Assembly: GCA_035760865.1 (NCBI GenBank)
Contig: DASTSE010000277.1
Coordinates: 1 to 13,545, forward strand
Source of the DNA: Dokdonella_A sp035760865
GTDB taxonomy: Bacteria; Pseudomonadota; Gammaproteobacteria; Xanthomonadales; Rhodanobacteraceae
Reading direction: 5' to 3'
Length of the DNA: 13,545 nt
The notes beneath the pieces are model-generated. The model had not been told where the DNA came from and did not search any database. It worked only from the letters and a program-made list of their open reading frames with translations. Position 1 is the stretch's first letter, and each line of letters begins with the position of its first letter. Both the position numbers and the translations under genes were made by a program. Of this stretch, positions 1 to 7,843 are shown piece by piece.

Positions 1-1
1 G

Positions 2-691
2 GACCTCGTCGCCATGGTCGCCGCGCGAACCGGCACTCGCCTCGACATCGACATCCCCATCTTCGGGTTCGCGCGGCGCATGACCGCGTACAAGCGGCCC
101 GACCTGCTCTTCAACGACATCGAGCGCCTGCGCGCGGTCCACGAGCGGCGGCCGTTCCAGATCGTGCTCGCGGGCAAGGCCCATCCGCACGACGACGCCG
201 GCAAGGACCTCATCCATCGGTTGCACGAACTGATCCGCGACCTCGCGCCACGGATCGAGATCGTGTTCCTCGCGAACTACGACCTCGACATCGCGCGCAC
301 GCTCGTCGCGGGGTCCGACGTCTGGCTCAACACGCCCGCGCCGCCGCTCGAGGCTTCCGGAACGAGCGGCATGAAGGCAGCAGTCAACGGCGTGCTCAAC
401 CTGAGTTCGCTCGATGGCTGGTGGGTCGAGGCGTGCATCGAAGGCGTCACCGGCTGGGCGATCGAAGACCACGGCACGCACGCGGCGGCGTGCGCGTTGT
501 ACGACAAGATGGAACACACCGTGCTTCCGCTCTATCACGACGACCGCGCGCGCTGGATCTGGATGATGAAGCAGGCGGTCGGCAAGATCGCGAGCTACTT
601 CAACTCGCACCGCATGATGCGCCGCTATGCGGCCGAGGCGTACATCCTGCGGCGCTCCGCCGTGCGCGTCCCGATCAATGGCAGCCGCTAG
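2..691 (+). CDS. glgP: Alpha-glucan (glycogen/maltodextrin) phosphorylase, GT35 family, C-terminal part
   Basis: This is the last 229 codons of a gene that begins before the window; the reading frame is open from base 2. The enzyme releases glucose-1-phosphate from the non-reducing ends of glycogen or maltodextrins, using pyridoxal phosphate, in the cytoplasm. Visible family motifs are ARRMTAYKRPDLL near the left edge (phosphate/PLP site region), VFLANYD, and LEASGTSGMKAAVNG. The lysine of GMK, codon at 374, is the expected Schiff-base lysine. The SGTSGMKAA...LDGWW version is typical of the shorter alpha-glucan phosphorylases rather than the E. coli GlgP/MalP type (SGTGNMKFA). The C-terminus (FNSHRMMRRYAAEAY) also fits that subfamily. 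Its stop overlaps the glgB start by 14 bp, so the two are probably co-transcribed and translationally coupled. The N-terminal two thirds and the promoter are outside the window. The family is secure; preference for glycogen or maltodextrin cannot be read here. Confidence 0.93.
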   Translation, partial: DLVAMVAARTGTRLDIDIPIFGFARRMTAYKRPDLLFNDIERLRAVHERRPFQIVLAGKAHPHDDAGKDLIHRLHELIRDLAPRIEIVFLANYDLDIARTLVAGSDVWLNTPAPPLEASGTSGMKAAVNGVLNLSSLDGWWVEACIEGVTGWAIEDHGTHAAACALYDKMEHTVLPLYHDDRARWIWMMKQAVGKIASYFNSHRMMRRYAAEAYILRRSAVRVPINGSR

Positions 692-2594
692 GTCCGTCGC
701 GGCCACTGCCATCCCGCTGCTCGGCGAGCTCGACTGCCATCTGCTCGCCGAAGGGACGCATGCGCGCGCCTACGAGGCGCTCGGCGCCAACGCACGCGTG
801 CACGACGGCGTCTCCGGAGTCGTGTTCGCGGTGTGGGCGCCGAACGCGCGCCGTGTCAGCGTGGTCGGCTCGTTCAACGACTGGAACGCCGACGCACACC
901 CGCTGCGCAGGCGATCGCAGTGCGGCGTCTGGGAGACGTTCGTCGCGGGCGTTCCGCACGGCGCGCTCTACAAGTTCTCCATCGTCACGTCCGACGGCGG
1001 ACTCGCGCTCAAGGCCGACCCGTATGCGCGGTGGACCGAGACGCCGCCCGCGAGTGCGTCGAGGGTGTGGAGCCGCGCAGCGTACGCATGGGGCGACCAG
1101 GCGTGGATGGCTCGCCGCGCGGTCGACGCGCGCGCACGGGCGCCGCTCGCGATCTACGAGGTCCACCTCGGGTCCTGGCGCCGGCGCGCGGACGGCCAGC
1201 CGCACGGGTATGCGGAACTCGCGGACCTGCTCGTCGACTACGTGCTCGACGCCGGCTTCACCCACATCGAGATCCTGCCGCTCGCGGAACATCCGTTCGC
1301 GGGCTCGTGGGGATACCAGCCGGTGTCGCTGTATGCGCCGTCGTCGCGCTGGGGCACGCCCGACGAGCTCAGGACGCTCGTCGACCGCTGCCATCGCGCC
1401 GGCATCGGCGTACTGCTCGACTGGGTGCCCGCGCACTTTCCCGACGACGCGCACGGCCTCGCGCGTTTCGACGGCACCTGCCTGTACGAACACGAGGACC
1501 CGCGCATCGGCCGCCATCGCGAATGGCGCACGCTCGTCTACAACTACGATCGACGCGAGGTGGCGAACTTCCTGATCGCCAACGCGCTGTACTGGCTGCG
1601 GGAATTCCATGTCGACGGCCTGCGCGTCGATGCCGTCGCCGCGATGCTCTACCTCGACTACGACCGCGAGGCGGGCGAATGGCTTCCCAATCCGTTCGGC
1701 GGGCGGGAGAACCTCGCCGCGGTCGAGTTCCTGCGCCGGCTCAATGCCTCCGTGCACGCGCAGGTCGAAGGAGCGCTGATGATCGCCGAAGAATCCACCG
1801 CGTGGCCGGCCGTTTCGCGGCCCGCGCACCTCGGAGGGCTCGGCTTCGACTACAAGTGGAACATGGGCTGGATGAACGACACGCTGCGCTACATGCGTCG
1901 CGATCCCGTCCATCGACGCCATCATCACGATGAACTCACCTTCGGCCTGCTGTACGCCCACAGCGAGCATTTCGTGTTGCCCGTATCGCACGACGAAGTC
2001 GTGTACGGAAAGGGATCGCTGCTCGGCAAGATGCCCGGCGATCGCTGGCAACGGTTCGCGAACCTGCGCCTGTATCTCGCGCTGCTGTATACGCAGCCGG
2101 GCAAGAAGCACGTCTTCATGGGCTGCGAGTTCGGCCAGGCATCGGAGTGGTGCCACGACGGTGCGCTCGACTGGTCGCTGCTGGCCGATCCCGCCCACGC
2201 GGGCGTGCTCGCGCTGGTGCGCGATCTCAACCGGCTCTACGCGTCGATCGCCGCGCTGCACGCAGGCGACGGCGGCGCCGACGGATTCCGCTGGATCGAT
2301 TGCCACGATTCGTCCCAAAGCGTGCTCGCATACATCCGCGTGCAGCCCGACGACGGCGCGTTCGTCGTGGTCGTCTGCAATTTCACGCCGGTGCCCCGGT
2401 TCGACTATCGCATCGGCGTGCCGCTGGCCGGCACGTATCGCGAGGTGCTCAACTCGGACGCCTGCGAATACGGCGGCAGCGGCATCGGCAACCTCGGCAG
2501 CAGCGCGAGCGAGCCCGTCCCGTCGCACGGATACGCGCACTCGCTGGCATTGGCCTTGCCTCCGCTCGCCGCGCTCGTGCTGCTGCCGCCGTGA
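678..2594 (+). CDS. glgB: 1,4-alpha-glucan branching enzyme (GH13)
   Basis: A 638-residue enzyme that cuts alpha-1,4 chains and re-attaches them as alpha-1,6 branches during glycogen synthesis in the cytoplasm. The N-terminal CBM48 domain is seen at about residues 45-125 (VFAVWAPNARRVSVVGSFNDWN). The GH13 barrel runs from about 150 to 520, and a beta-sandwich forms the C-terminus. Catalytic residues are Asp318 (DGLRVDAVAAML), Glu371 (MIAEEST) and Asp439 (PVSHDEVV). The spacings of 53 and 121 residues equal those of E. coli GlgB (405/458/526). The start chosen is the ATG at 678, inside the end of the phosphorylase gene. An in-frame ATG at 627 would add 17 arginine/cysteine-rich residues read in the shadow of phosphorylase, so I reject it. 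No clear Shine-Dalgarno precedes 678, which suggests coupling to upstream translation. The extra N1 domain of the E. coli enzyme is absent, as in many shorter GlgB proteins. Confidence 0.96.
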   Translation: MAAARSVAATAIPLLGELDCHLLAEGTHARAYEALGANARVHDGVSGVVFAVWAPNARRVSVVGSFNDWNADAHPLRRRSQCGVWETFVAGVPHGALYKFSIVTSDGGLALKADPYARWTETPPASASRVWSRAAYAWGDQAWMARRAVDARARAPLAIYEVHLGSWRRRADGQPHGYAELADLLVDYVLDAGFTHIEILPLAEHPFAGSWGYQPVSLYAPSSRWGTPDELRTLVDRCHRAGIGVLLDWVPAHFPDDAHGLARFDGTCLYEHEDPRIGRHREWRTLVYNYDRREVANFLIANALYWLREFHVDGLRVDAVAAMLYLDYDREAGEWLPNPFGGRENLAAVEFLRRLNASVHAQVEGALMIAEESTAWPAVSRPAHLGGLGFDYKWNMGWMNDTLRYMRRDPVHRRHHHDELTFGLLYAHSEHFVLPVSHDEVVYGKGSLLGKMPGDRWQRFANLRLYLALLYTQPGKKHVFMGCEFGQASEWCHDGALDWSLLADPAHAGVLALVRDLNRLYASIAALHAGDGGADGFRWIDCHDSSQSVLAYIRVQPDDGAFVVVVCNFTPVPRFDYRIGVPLAGTYREVLNSDACEYGGSGIGNLGSSASEPVPSHGYAHSLALALPPLAALVLLPP

Positions 2595-5500
2595 GCGCGC
2601 TCCCCGCCCTCGAGAGCGGGTCGGCCGACCGGCTCGGCGCTCATGCCGACGACGACGGCGTCAACTTCGCGGTGTATTCCACCGGCGAACGCGTCGAGTT
2701 GTGCCTGTTCGATGCACGCGGCGTACAGCCGCGTGCGCAGCTGACCCTGCCCGCGCGCACGGGCCACGTCTGGCACGGCTACCTGCCCGGCGCCGGATGC
2801 GGACTCGTGTACGGCTACCGGGCGCACGGCCGCTACGCTCCCGCAGCAGGCGACCGCTTCAATCCGAACAAGCTGCTGCTCGACCCGTACGCGCGCGAGC
2901 TCGTCGGCGTGTTCGCCTGGGACGAGGCCGTGTTCGGCCATGACGCCGCGAACCCGTGCTCGCCCGATCCGCGCGACAGCGCGCCCTTCGTGCCGAAAGC
3001 GCGTGTCGCGCGGACGATCGCGTCGACGTCGCGTCCGCCACGGCCACGCGTCCCGTGGCCCGACACGGTCATCTACGAACTGCACGTACGCGGCTTCACG
3101 CGCCTTCATCCCGGCGTGCCGCCCGAACAGCGCGGCACGCTGCGCGCGCTCGCATCGCCGTGCGTCATCGAACACCTGCATCGCCTCGGCGTCACCACGG
3201 TGGAACTGCTCCCGATCGCGGAGTTCATCGACGAACGAAGCCTCGCCCTGCGCGGCCTGCGCAACTACTGGGGCTACAATCCGCTCGCGTTCTTCGCCAT
3301 TCATCGGCCCTACCTCGCCTCGGGCGAGACCCGTGAGCTCGCCGACGTCGTCGACCGCCTTCACGAGGCGGGCATCGAGGTCGTGCTCGACGTCGTGTTC
3401 AACCACACGGCCGAGACCGACGCCACCGGACCGACGGTGTCGTTGCGCGGGCTTGCGAACGCCGCCTACTACCGCCTCGACCCGGCCGACTTCGCCCGCT
3501 ACGGCGACGACTCCGGCTGCGGCAACACGCTCGACGCGGGCAACCCGGTCGTGGTCGAACTCATCCACGACGCGCTGCGCCACTGGGCCGTCGACATCGG
3601 CGTCGATGGCTTCCGCTTCGATCTTGCGGTCGCATCGAGCCGCGACGCGTCGGGCCGATTCGATCCGGCAGCGCCGCTCTGGCGCGCCGTCCTCGACGAT
3701 CCCGAGCTCGCCTCGCTCAAGCTCATCGTCGAACCCTGGGATGCGCGCGAGCATCGCCTCGGCGAGTTCCCCGCGCCGCTCGCCGAATGGAACGACCGCT
3801 TCCGCGGCACCGTGCGCCGGTACTGGCGCGGCGACGCCGGCGTCGTCGCCGACTTCGCGACGCGGCTCGCAGGTTCGAGCGACGTGTTCGCGCGAGCCTC
3901 GCGCGCGCCATCGTCGGGAATCAACTTCGTCACCGCGCACGACGGCTTCGCGCTGGCCGATCTCGTCGCCTATCGCGACAAGCACAACGAGCGCAACGGC
4001 GAGGGCAATCGCGACGGCGCAGCGGAGAACTTCAGCAGCAATGGCGGCTGCGAAGGTCCGAGCGCGGATCCGCGAATCGCGCTGCGGCGCGCGCAGCGCA
4101 TGCGGTCGATGTTCGCGACCCTGTTGCTCGCACGCGGCGTGCCGATGCTGCTCGCCGGCGACGAGCTGTCGCGGACCCAGCACGGCAACAACAACGCGTA
4201 TTGCCACGACGATCCGTCGACATGGCTCGACTGGAGCGCGATCGGCGACGATGCGCGCGACCATGTCGCGTTCGTCGCTCGGCTGGCCGAACTGCGGCGG
4301 CGCGTCGCGCTCCTGCGCGCCGACACGTTCCTCACCGGGCAGCCGCTCGCGCCCGGCGCGCGCAAGGATCTCGCGTGGCTGCGCGAGGACGGTCGCGAGA
4401 TGGAGTACGCCGACTGGCACGATGCGTCCCGGCGCGCGCTCGGCGTCCTGCTGGCCGGCCGCGAAGACGCGGCGCCCGATGACTGCCGGTGCGTCCATGT
4501 CGCGTTGAACGCCGGCGCGACCGATGCGGTGATGGCGCTTCCGACCGGCGAAGGCGAGTGGATGTGCGTCGTCGACAGCAGCGTCGCCGATGCGGCGCCG
4601 AGCCTGCATGCGCCCGCATCGCGCGTGCGAATTCCCGCCGGCGGGGTGCGCGTATTCGTGCCGCGCGCGGCGCGGGGATTCGGCACGCCGGGGGCATTGC
4701 TGGAAGCAGCCGAGCGCGCGAGCGTATCGGCGGAGTACGAGGACGTGGACGGCCAACGGCGACTCGTTCCAGCGGCCACGCTCGACCGGCTCGTGCGGTT
4801 GCTCGGCGAGCAGGACGCGCGCGCCACGGCCGTAGCCGGATCCCAGCGCGCGCCCGCGCGCTGCTGGCAGCCGGCCTGGATCACCGCAGGCGAACGCCGC
4901 TGGCTGCTTTCCGCGCGGATCTACGCGTTGCGTTCCTCGCGCAGTTGGGGCATCGGCGACTTCGACGATGTCGCGCGCCTCGCCGAACTCGCCGCCTCCG
5001 TCGGCGCCACCGGACTCATGCTGAGCCCGGTGCACGCGCCGCGCTTGTGCGAACCGGAACGCGCTTCGCCGTACGCGCCGTCGAGCCGGCTCGCGCTCAA
5101 CCCACTCCTCGTCTCGATCGTCGCAGCCGACGAAGACGACCCGTCGCCGCGACTGCAGCGGTACCTCGCGCGAGCGGACGTACGCCTCGCGCTGTCGCGC
5201 ATCAACGCGGCGTCGAGCGTCGACTACGCGGCCGTCGCGCGACTCAAGCTCGATGCGATCGCTCAGATCTACCTCGACTTCCGCGAGCGCCATCTCGCCC
5301 GCGGGACGCCCCGCGCGCAAGCGTTCGTGCGCTTCCAGGCGCAGGAATCCGCACGGGCGCATGCCTACGCCGTGGCCGAGGCGCACGCGGCCCGGCTCGC
5401 GGCACGACGCGAAGGCTCGCCGCAGCCGAACGCATCCGCCGACGAGGGTGCGTTGCCGACCGTGCCTACGGTCGACGTCGAATCGATCGAGTTCGCGCAG

Positions 5501-6466
5501 TGGCTGGCGCGCCTGCAGTGGGCCCGGTGTGCCGACCGCGCGCGCGCCGCGGGCATGGAGATCGGTCTCGTCAGCGATCTTGCGCTCGGAGCGGCGGCAG
5601 ACGGCGCCGAAGGCCGGCAATGGCCGGGCCTCGTCGTACCCGCCTTCCAACTCGGCGCACCGCCGGATGCATTCGCGGAGCGCGGGCAGCGTTGGGGTGT
5701 GCCGCCATGGCACCCCGCCCGACTGCTCGAGCGACGACTCGAACCCTATCGCGAGCTCGTGCGCTTCGCGATGCGCGACGCGGGTGCGGTGCGGATCGAC
5801 CACGTCATCGGCCTGCTGCGCCAGTTCTGGATACCGGCCGACGCGCCGCCGGCAGCGGGCACCTACGTCGGCTTTCCATTGCGCGAACTGCTTTCGGTCA
5901 TCGCGCAGGAGAGCGTGCGCGCGCAGTGCACGGTGATCGGCGAGGACCTCGGCAACGTTCCGCGCGGCTTTCGCGATCGGATGGCGCAAGCGCGCATGCT
6001 CGGCTTCCGCATCGCCTGCTTCGAGCGCGATGCACACGGCGGTTTCCTCGCTCCCGGAAGATACGAGCCGCTCGCGGTCGCCGCGATGTCGACGCACGAC
6101 TTGCCGACGCTCGCGGGCGTCTGGAGCGGTGCCGACCTCGACGATCGCGCGGGCGAGCATCGTCGCGCCGGCTGGCTGGACGGCGTCCGCGCGTACAGCG
6201 ACCCTGCCGACCTCGACGGCTTCGTCGATGCGGCGCACGCTTTCCTCGCCGCAACCTCGAGTGCACTCGCCGCGGTACAGATCGAGGACGTCCTGCGCGT
6301 GCCTTACCAGGCCAACCATCCCGGCACGCCGGACGCGCCACCGAACTGGCGTCGACGGCTCGACCTGCCGCTCGAAGCGCTCGCGCACGATCGTCGCTTC
6401 GAATCGCTTGCGCGCACGTTCGCCGCAAGGGCACGGCCGGGCACGACGCGCGCCTGGTCGTGCTGA
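2591..6466 (+). CDS. glgX-malQ: GlgX-type glycogen debranching enzyme fused to MalQ-type 4-alpha-glucanotransferase
   Basis: One uninterrupted frame of 1291 residues encodes two normally separate enzymes. Residues 1 to about 690 are GlgX-like. They comprise CBM48 (about 15-120), a GH13 barrel (YELHVRGF near 160, DVVFNH near 270) with Asp344 (DGFRFDLA), Glu381 (LIVEPWD) and Asp451 (TAHDGF), and a beta C-domain. The 344-to-451 spacing equals E. coli GlgX (336/443). From about 697 the sequence becomes MalQ-like (GH77): an amylomaltase-type lead-in, RIYALRSSRSWGIGDF near 777 and SPYAPSSRLALNP near 827, followed by Asp1070 (RIDHVIGL), Glu1118 (GEDLGN) and Asp1170 (STHDLPTLAG). GlgX hydrolyses alpha-1,6 stubs left by phosphorylase; MalQ disproportionates the short oligosaccharides. 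The start is a GTG at 2591 whose GTGA overlaps the glgB stop. No Shine-Dalgarno is visible, so translation is probably coupled. The transferase half, about 595 residues, is shorter than E. coli MalQ (about 694), mainly at its N-terminus. Confidence 0.93.
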   Translation: MSALPALESGSADRLGAHADDDGVNFAVYSTGERVELCLFDARGVQPRAQLTLPARTGHVWHGYLPGAGCGLVYGYRAHGRYAPAAGDRFNPNKLLLDPYARELVGVFAWDEAVFGHDAANPCSPDPRDSAPFVPKARVARTIASTSRPPRPRVPWPDTVIYELHVRGFTRLHPGVPPEQRGTLRALASPCVIEHLHRLGVTTVELLPIAEFIDERSLALRGLRNYWGYNPLAFFAIHRPYLASGETRELADVVDRLHEAGIEVVLDVVFNHTAETDATGPTVSLRGLANAAYYRLDPADFARYGDDSGCGNTLDAGNPVVVELIHDALRHWAVDIGVDGFRFDLAVASSRDASGRFDPAAPLWRAVLDDPELASLKLIVEPWDAREHRLGEFPAPLAEWNDRFRGTVRRYWRGDAGVVADFATRLAGSSDVFARASRAPSSGINFVTAHDGFALADLVAYRDKHNERNGEGNRDGAAENFSSNGGCEGPSADPRIALRRAQRMRSMFATLLLARGVPMLLAGDELSRTQHGNNNAYCHDDPSTWLDWSAIGDDARDHVAFVARLAELRRRVALLRADTFLTGQPLAPGARKDLAWLREDGREMEYADWHDASRRALGVLLAGREDAAPDDCRCVHVALNAGATDAVMALPTGEGEWMCVVDSSVADAAPSLHAPASRVRIPAGGVRVFVPRAARGFGTPGALLEAAERASVSAEYEDVDGQRRLVPAATLDRLVRLLGEQDARATAVAGSQRAPARCWQPAWITAGERRWLLSARIYALRSSRSWGIGDFDDVARLAELAASVGATGLMLSPVHAPRLCEPERASPYAPSSRLALNPLLVSIVAADEDDPSPRLQRYLARADVRLALSRINAASSVDYAAVARLKLDAIAQIYLDFRERHLARGTPRAQAFVRFQAQESARAHAYAVAEAHAARLAARREGSPQPNASADEGALPTVPTVDVESIEFAQWLARLQWARCADRARAAGMEIGLVSDLALGAAADGAEGRQWPGLVVPAFQLGAPPDAFAERGQRWGVPPWHPARLLERRLEPYRELVRFAMRDAGAVRIDHVIGLLRQFWIPADAPPAAGTYVGFPLRELLSVIAQESVRAQCTVIGEDLGNVPRGFRDRMAQARMLGFRIACFERDAHGGFLAPGRYEPLAVAAMSTHDLPTLAGVWSGADLDDRAGEHRRAGWLDGVRAYSDPADLDGFVDAAHAFLAATSSALAAVQIEDVLRVPYQANHPGTPDAPPNWRRRLDLPLEALAHDRRFESLARTFAARARPGTTRAWSC

Positions 6467-6473
6467 GTCGAGT

Positions 6474-6523
6474 CGCCGGCCTTCCCCGTGCCGCGGCGTT
6501 CGCCGACCGCGCGACGGCCGGCG
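6474..6523. terminator. Inverted repeat between convergent genes, possible bidirectional terminator
   Basis: CGCCGGCC (6474-6481) and GGCCGGCG (6516-6523) are perfect 8-bp arms. They enclose 34 bases that contain a second small hairpin, CGGC-GTTC-GCCG (6494-6505). The structure fills the 61-bp gap between the stop of the GlgX-MalQ gene and the stop of the convergent small gene. There is no T-run on either side, so it is not a classical intrinsic terminator. In DNA this GC-rich, 8-bp arms can arise by chance. Confidence 0.3.
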
Positions 6524-6527
6524 CCGC

Positions 6528-6650
6528 TCAGAGGTGCAACCAGGTCGCCGCGCTGCGGATCAGGGCGATCGCGAGCAGCGTCGCGATGATCGCGAGCAGC
6601 GCGTAGCGCACGGCGGCATGGGCGCGGATACGTTCGAGGTGCGGTTTCAT
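6528..6650 (-). CDS. Small single-span membrane protein of unknown function (40 aa)
   Basis: The protein reads MKPHLERIRAHAAVRYALL, then a hydrophobic run (about residues 17-31, rich in Ala, Ile and Leu), then IRSAATWLHL and a stop. The basic N-terminus followed by one transmembrane helix predicts an inner-membrane protein with its N-terminus in the cytoplasm. GGGAG lies 5 bases upstream of the ATG on the - strand (complement of CTCCC at 6656-6660), a good ribosome-binding site, which is the main reason to call so short a gene. It lies 295 bp beyond the stop of the Crp/Fnr-type regulator gene on the same strand. A perfect FNR box sits 196 bp upstream of its start. I do not recognise the family. 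It could be a subunit-like small protein attached to a respiratory or transport complex, but nothing in the sequence shows that. Confidence 0.55.
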   Translation of the reverse strand: MKPHLERIRAHAAVRYALLAIIATLLAIALIRSAATWLHL

Positions 6651-6845
6651 CGATACTCCCGGTGGCATCGAGTGCGAGATGCCGGCGACGCGTGGCTCCG
6701 TCTCCCACCGCGGATCCCGTACGTGCTGTCCGACCCGTCGATGCTCGCGACACGCAATGCCGCGAGTCCGGCTGGCGCCGATCCATCCAACGCTCGGTCC
6801 GGCATCCCGCACAGGCGATGGTCCGCGCAACGCGCCGCGCACCCG

Positions 6846-6859
6846 TTGATCGAAATCAA
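6846..6859. promoter_or_regulatory. Perfect FNR-type operator (TTGAT-N4-ATCAA)
   Basis: TTGATCGAAATCAA matches the E. coli FNR consensus TTGAT-N4-ATCAA at all ten specified bases. It lies in the 295-bp gap (6651-6945) between the regulator stop and the small membrane protein gene, which otherwise holds no gene I can support. It points most naturally at the small gene on the - strand. However, I find no convincing -10 hexamer at class II distance on either strand, so the start site it controls is unclear. Confidence 0.72.
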
Positions 6860-6945
6860 TTCCGACGATCGGCGAACATCGCACGCATCCGCGATGGCGG
6901 TTGCCGTCGCGACGCGCCCCGCATGGTAGGCACGCCGCCGACCGG

Positions 6946-7638
6946 TCACGATGATCCGCGCGACCGGCCGACGCCACCGTCCTCCGACGGAGTCGCATGC
7001 GCCTCGCGCGCGAGCCCGGGCATGTCGAGGATGCGCACGTCGCGCCCGCGCACGGCGACGAGGCCCTGGCGCTCGAGTCGAGACAGCGCCCGGCTGACGG
7101 TCTCGTGCTTGATGGCGAGGTAGTTCGCGATGTCGATGCGACGCATCGGGATGAGCAGGCGGTCCGCGACGAGCCCGAGCCTCGATCGACGTTCGGCGAG
7201 ATCGAGCAGGAATGCCGCCAGCCGGTTCTCCGCTCCGAGTGTGCCGAGCGCGAGCATCCACGACCAGTCGCCGCGAATCTCGCGCGCGAGCGCCTCGTGC
7301 AGTCGCGCCTGCAGTGCGCGTGTTTCCGCGCACGCCGCGAGTGTCCGCTCGATCGGCAGCTCCCAGACGTAGGACAGGTCGAGGGCCACCGCATCGCACC
7401 GGTGTTGCTTCAAACCGATCGATTCGAGGCCGATCCAGTCACCGCCCATGCGGAATCCGATCACTTGCTCGCGGCCGTCGTCCGCCAGTTCGGACATCCT
7501 CAGGAAGCCGACATCGACGATGTAGAGCGCGTGGACAGCCTGGCCGGCCCGGTACAGGTACTGCTCGCGCGTGAGCTTGTGCCGCACGACGGGCACGTGC
7601 CCCTGGAAGTCGCCGATGTCGGCGTCGTGTTCGGGCAT
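6946..7638 (-). CDS. Crp/Fnr-family transcription regulator lacking FNR iron-sulfur cysteines (FixK/DNR-like)
   Basis: A 230-residue cytoplasmic DNA-binding protein. It has an N-terminal cyclic-nucleotide-binding-like beta-roll (about 20-95), a long dimerisation helix (about 96-130) and a C-terminal winged helix (about 160-205). The recognition helix KHETVSRALSRL carries E179, S182 and R183, the E..SR pattern that in FNR (E209, S212, R213) reads TTGAT half-sites. Such half-sites flank this gene. Only two cysteines (81 and 103) are visible, the N-terminus has none, and Trp92 appears to occupy the place of FNR Cys122. An FNR-type 4Fe-4S cluster is therefore not expected; sensing haem/NO, or acting without a cofactor like FixK, remains possible. 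The ATG at 7638 is chosen because GGAGGA (7646-7651, - strand) sits 7 bases before it. Upstream in-frame starts at 7656 and 7692 lack such a site. Probably autoregulated through the box at 7844. Confidence 0.9.
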   Translation of the reverse strand: MPEHDADIGDFQGHVPVVRHKLTREQYLYRAGQAVHALYIVDVGFLRMSELADDGREQVIGFRMGGDWIGLESIGLKQHRCDAVALDLSYVWELPIERTLAACAETRALQARLHEALAREIRGDWSWMLALGTLGAENRLAAFLLDLAERRSRLGLVADRLLIPMRRIDIANYLAIKHETVSRALSRLERQGLVAVRGRDVRILDMPGLAREAHATPSEDGGVGRSRGSS

Positions 7639-7645
7639 GAACGCG

Positions 7646-7651
7646 TCCTCC
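7646..7651 (-). promoter_or_regulatory. Strong Shine-Dalgarno of the Crp/Fnr-type regulator
   Basis: On the - strand GGAGGA precedes the ATG at 7638 by 7 bases. It is the strongest ribosome-binding site seen in the window and fixes the start against the longer alternatives at 7656 (ATG) and 7692 (GTG). Confidence 0.75.
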
Positions 7652-7724
7652 GCCATTTGGGACAGCAAACGACGACGCTCGTGCCGAAGCACTCAGGAGC
7701 ACAAAGGTCGCAGTGGATCTGAAC

Positions 7725-7740
7725 GCGGCAGACCTGCCGC
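7725..7740. repeat. 7-bp-arm palindrome in the presumed leader of the regulator
   Basis: GCGGCAG-AC-CTGCCGC is a perfect inverted repeat with a 2-base centre, about 87 bp upstream of the regulator's ATG. As RNA it could fold into a 6-bp stem with a 4-base loop in the regulator's 5' leader if transcription starts near the 7844 box. As DNA it could be an operator for a second regulator. It does not match the FNR-type boxes. Confidence 0.35.
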
Positions 7741-7843
7741 CGCACGGCTCGACCCGCCCTGCTCGCCTCGACTCGCGCGGCTGGCACGATGCACGCGGGC
7801 TTACGCACGCGCCGGAGAATTCCCGATCGCCGCAAACGACGCA

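Noticed and set aside
675..2540. Antisense frame of about 620 codons opposite glgB
   Set aside because: Shadow of a confidently identified gene; no family motifs.
2405..6388. A continuous antisense frame of over 1300 codons opposite the GlgX-MalQ gene
   Set aside because: Its composition is rich in Arg, Val and Ala with no recognisable motif, and the opposite strand encodes two complete enzymes. Long antisense frames are expected at this GC content.
6662..7123. Plus-strand open frame across the gap beside the regulator
   Set aside because: Overlaps the regulator antisense, is rich in Arg, Ser and Pro, and has no motif; judged a GC-driven shadow.
7639..7692. N-terminal extension of the Crp/Fnr-type regulator from GTG 7692 or ATG 7656
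   Set aside because: Neither has a ribosome-binding site, the added residues lack the FNR cysteine cluster, and the ATG at 7638 has GGAGGA at ideal spacing.
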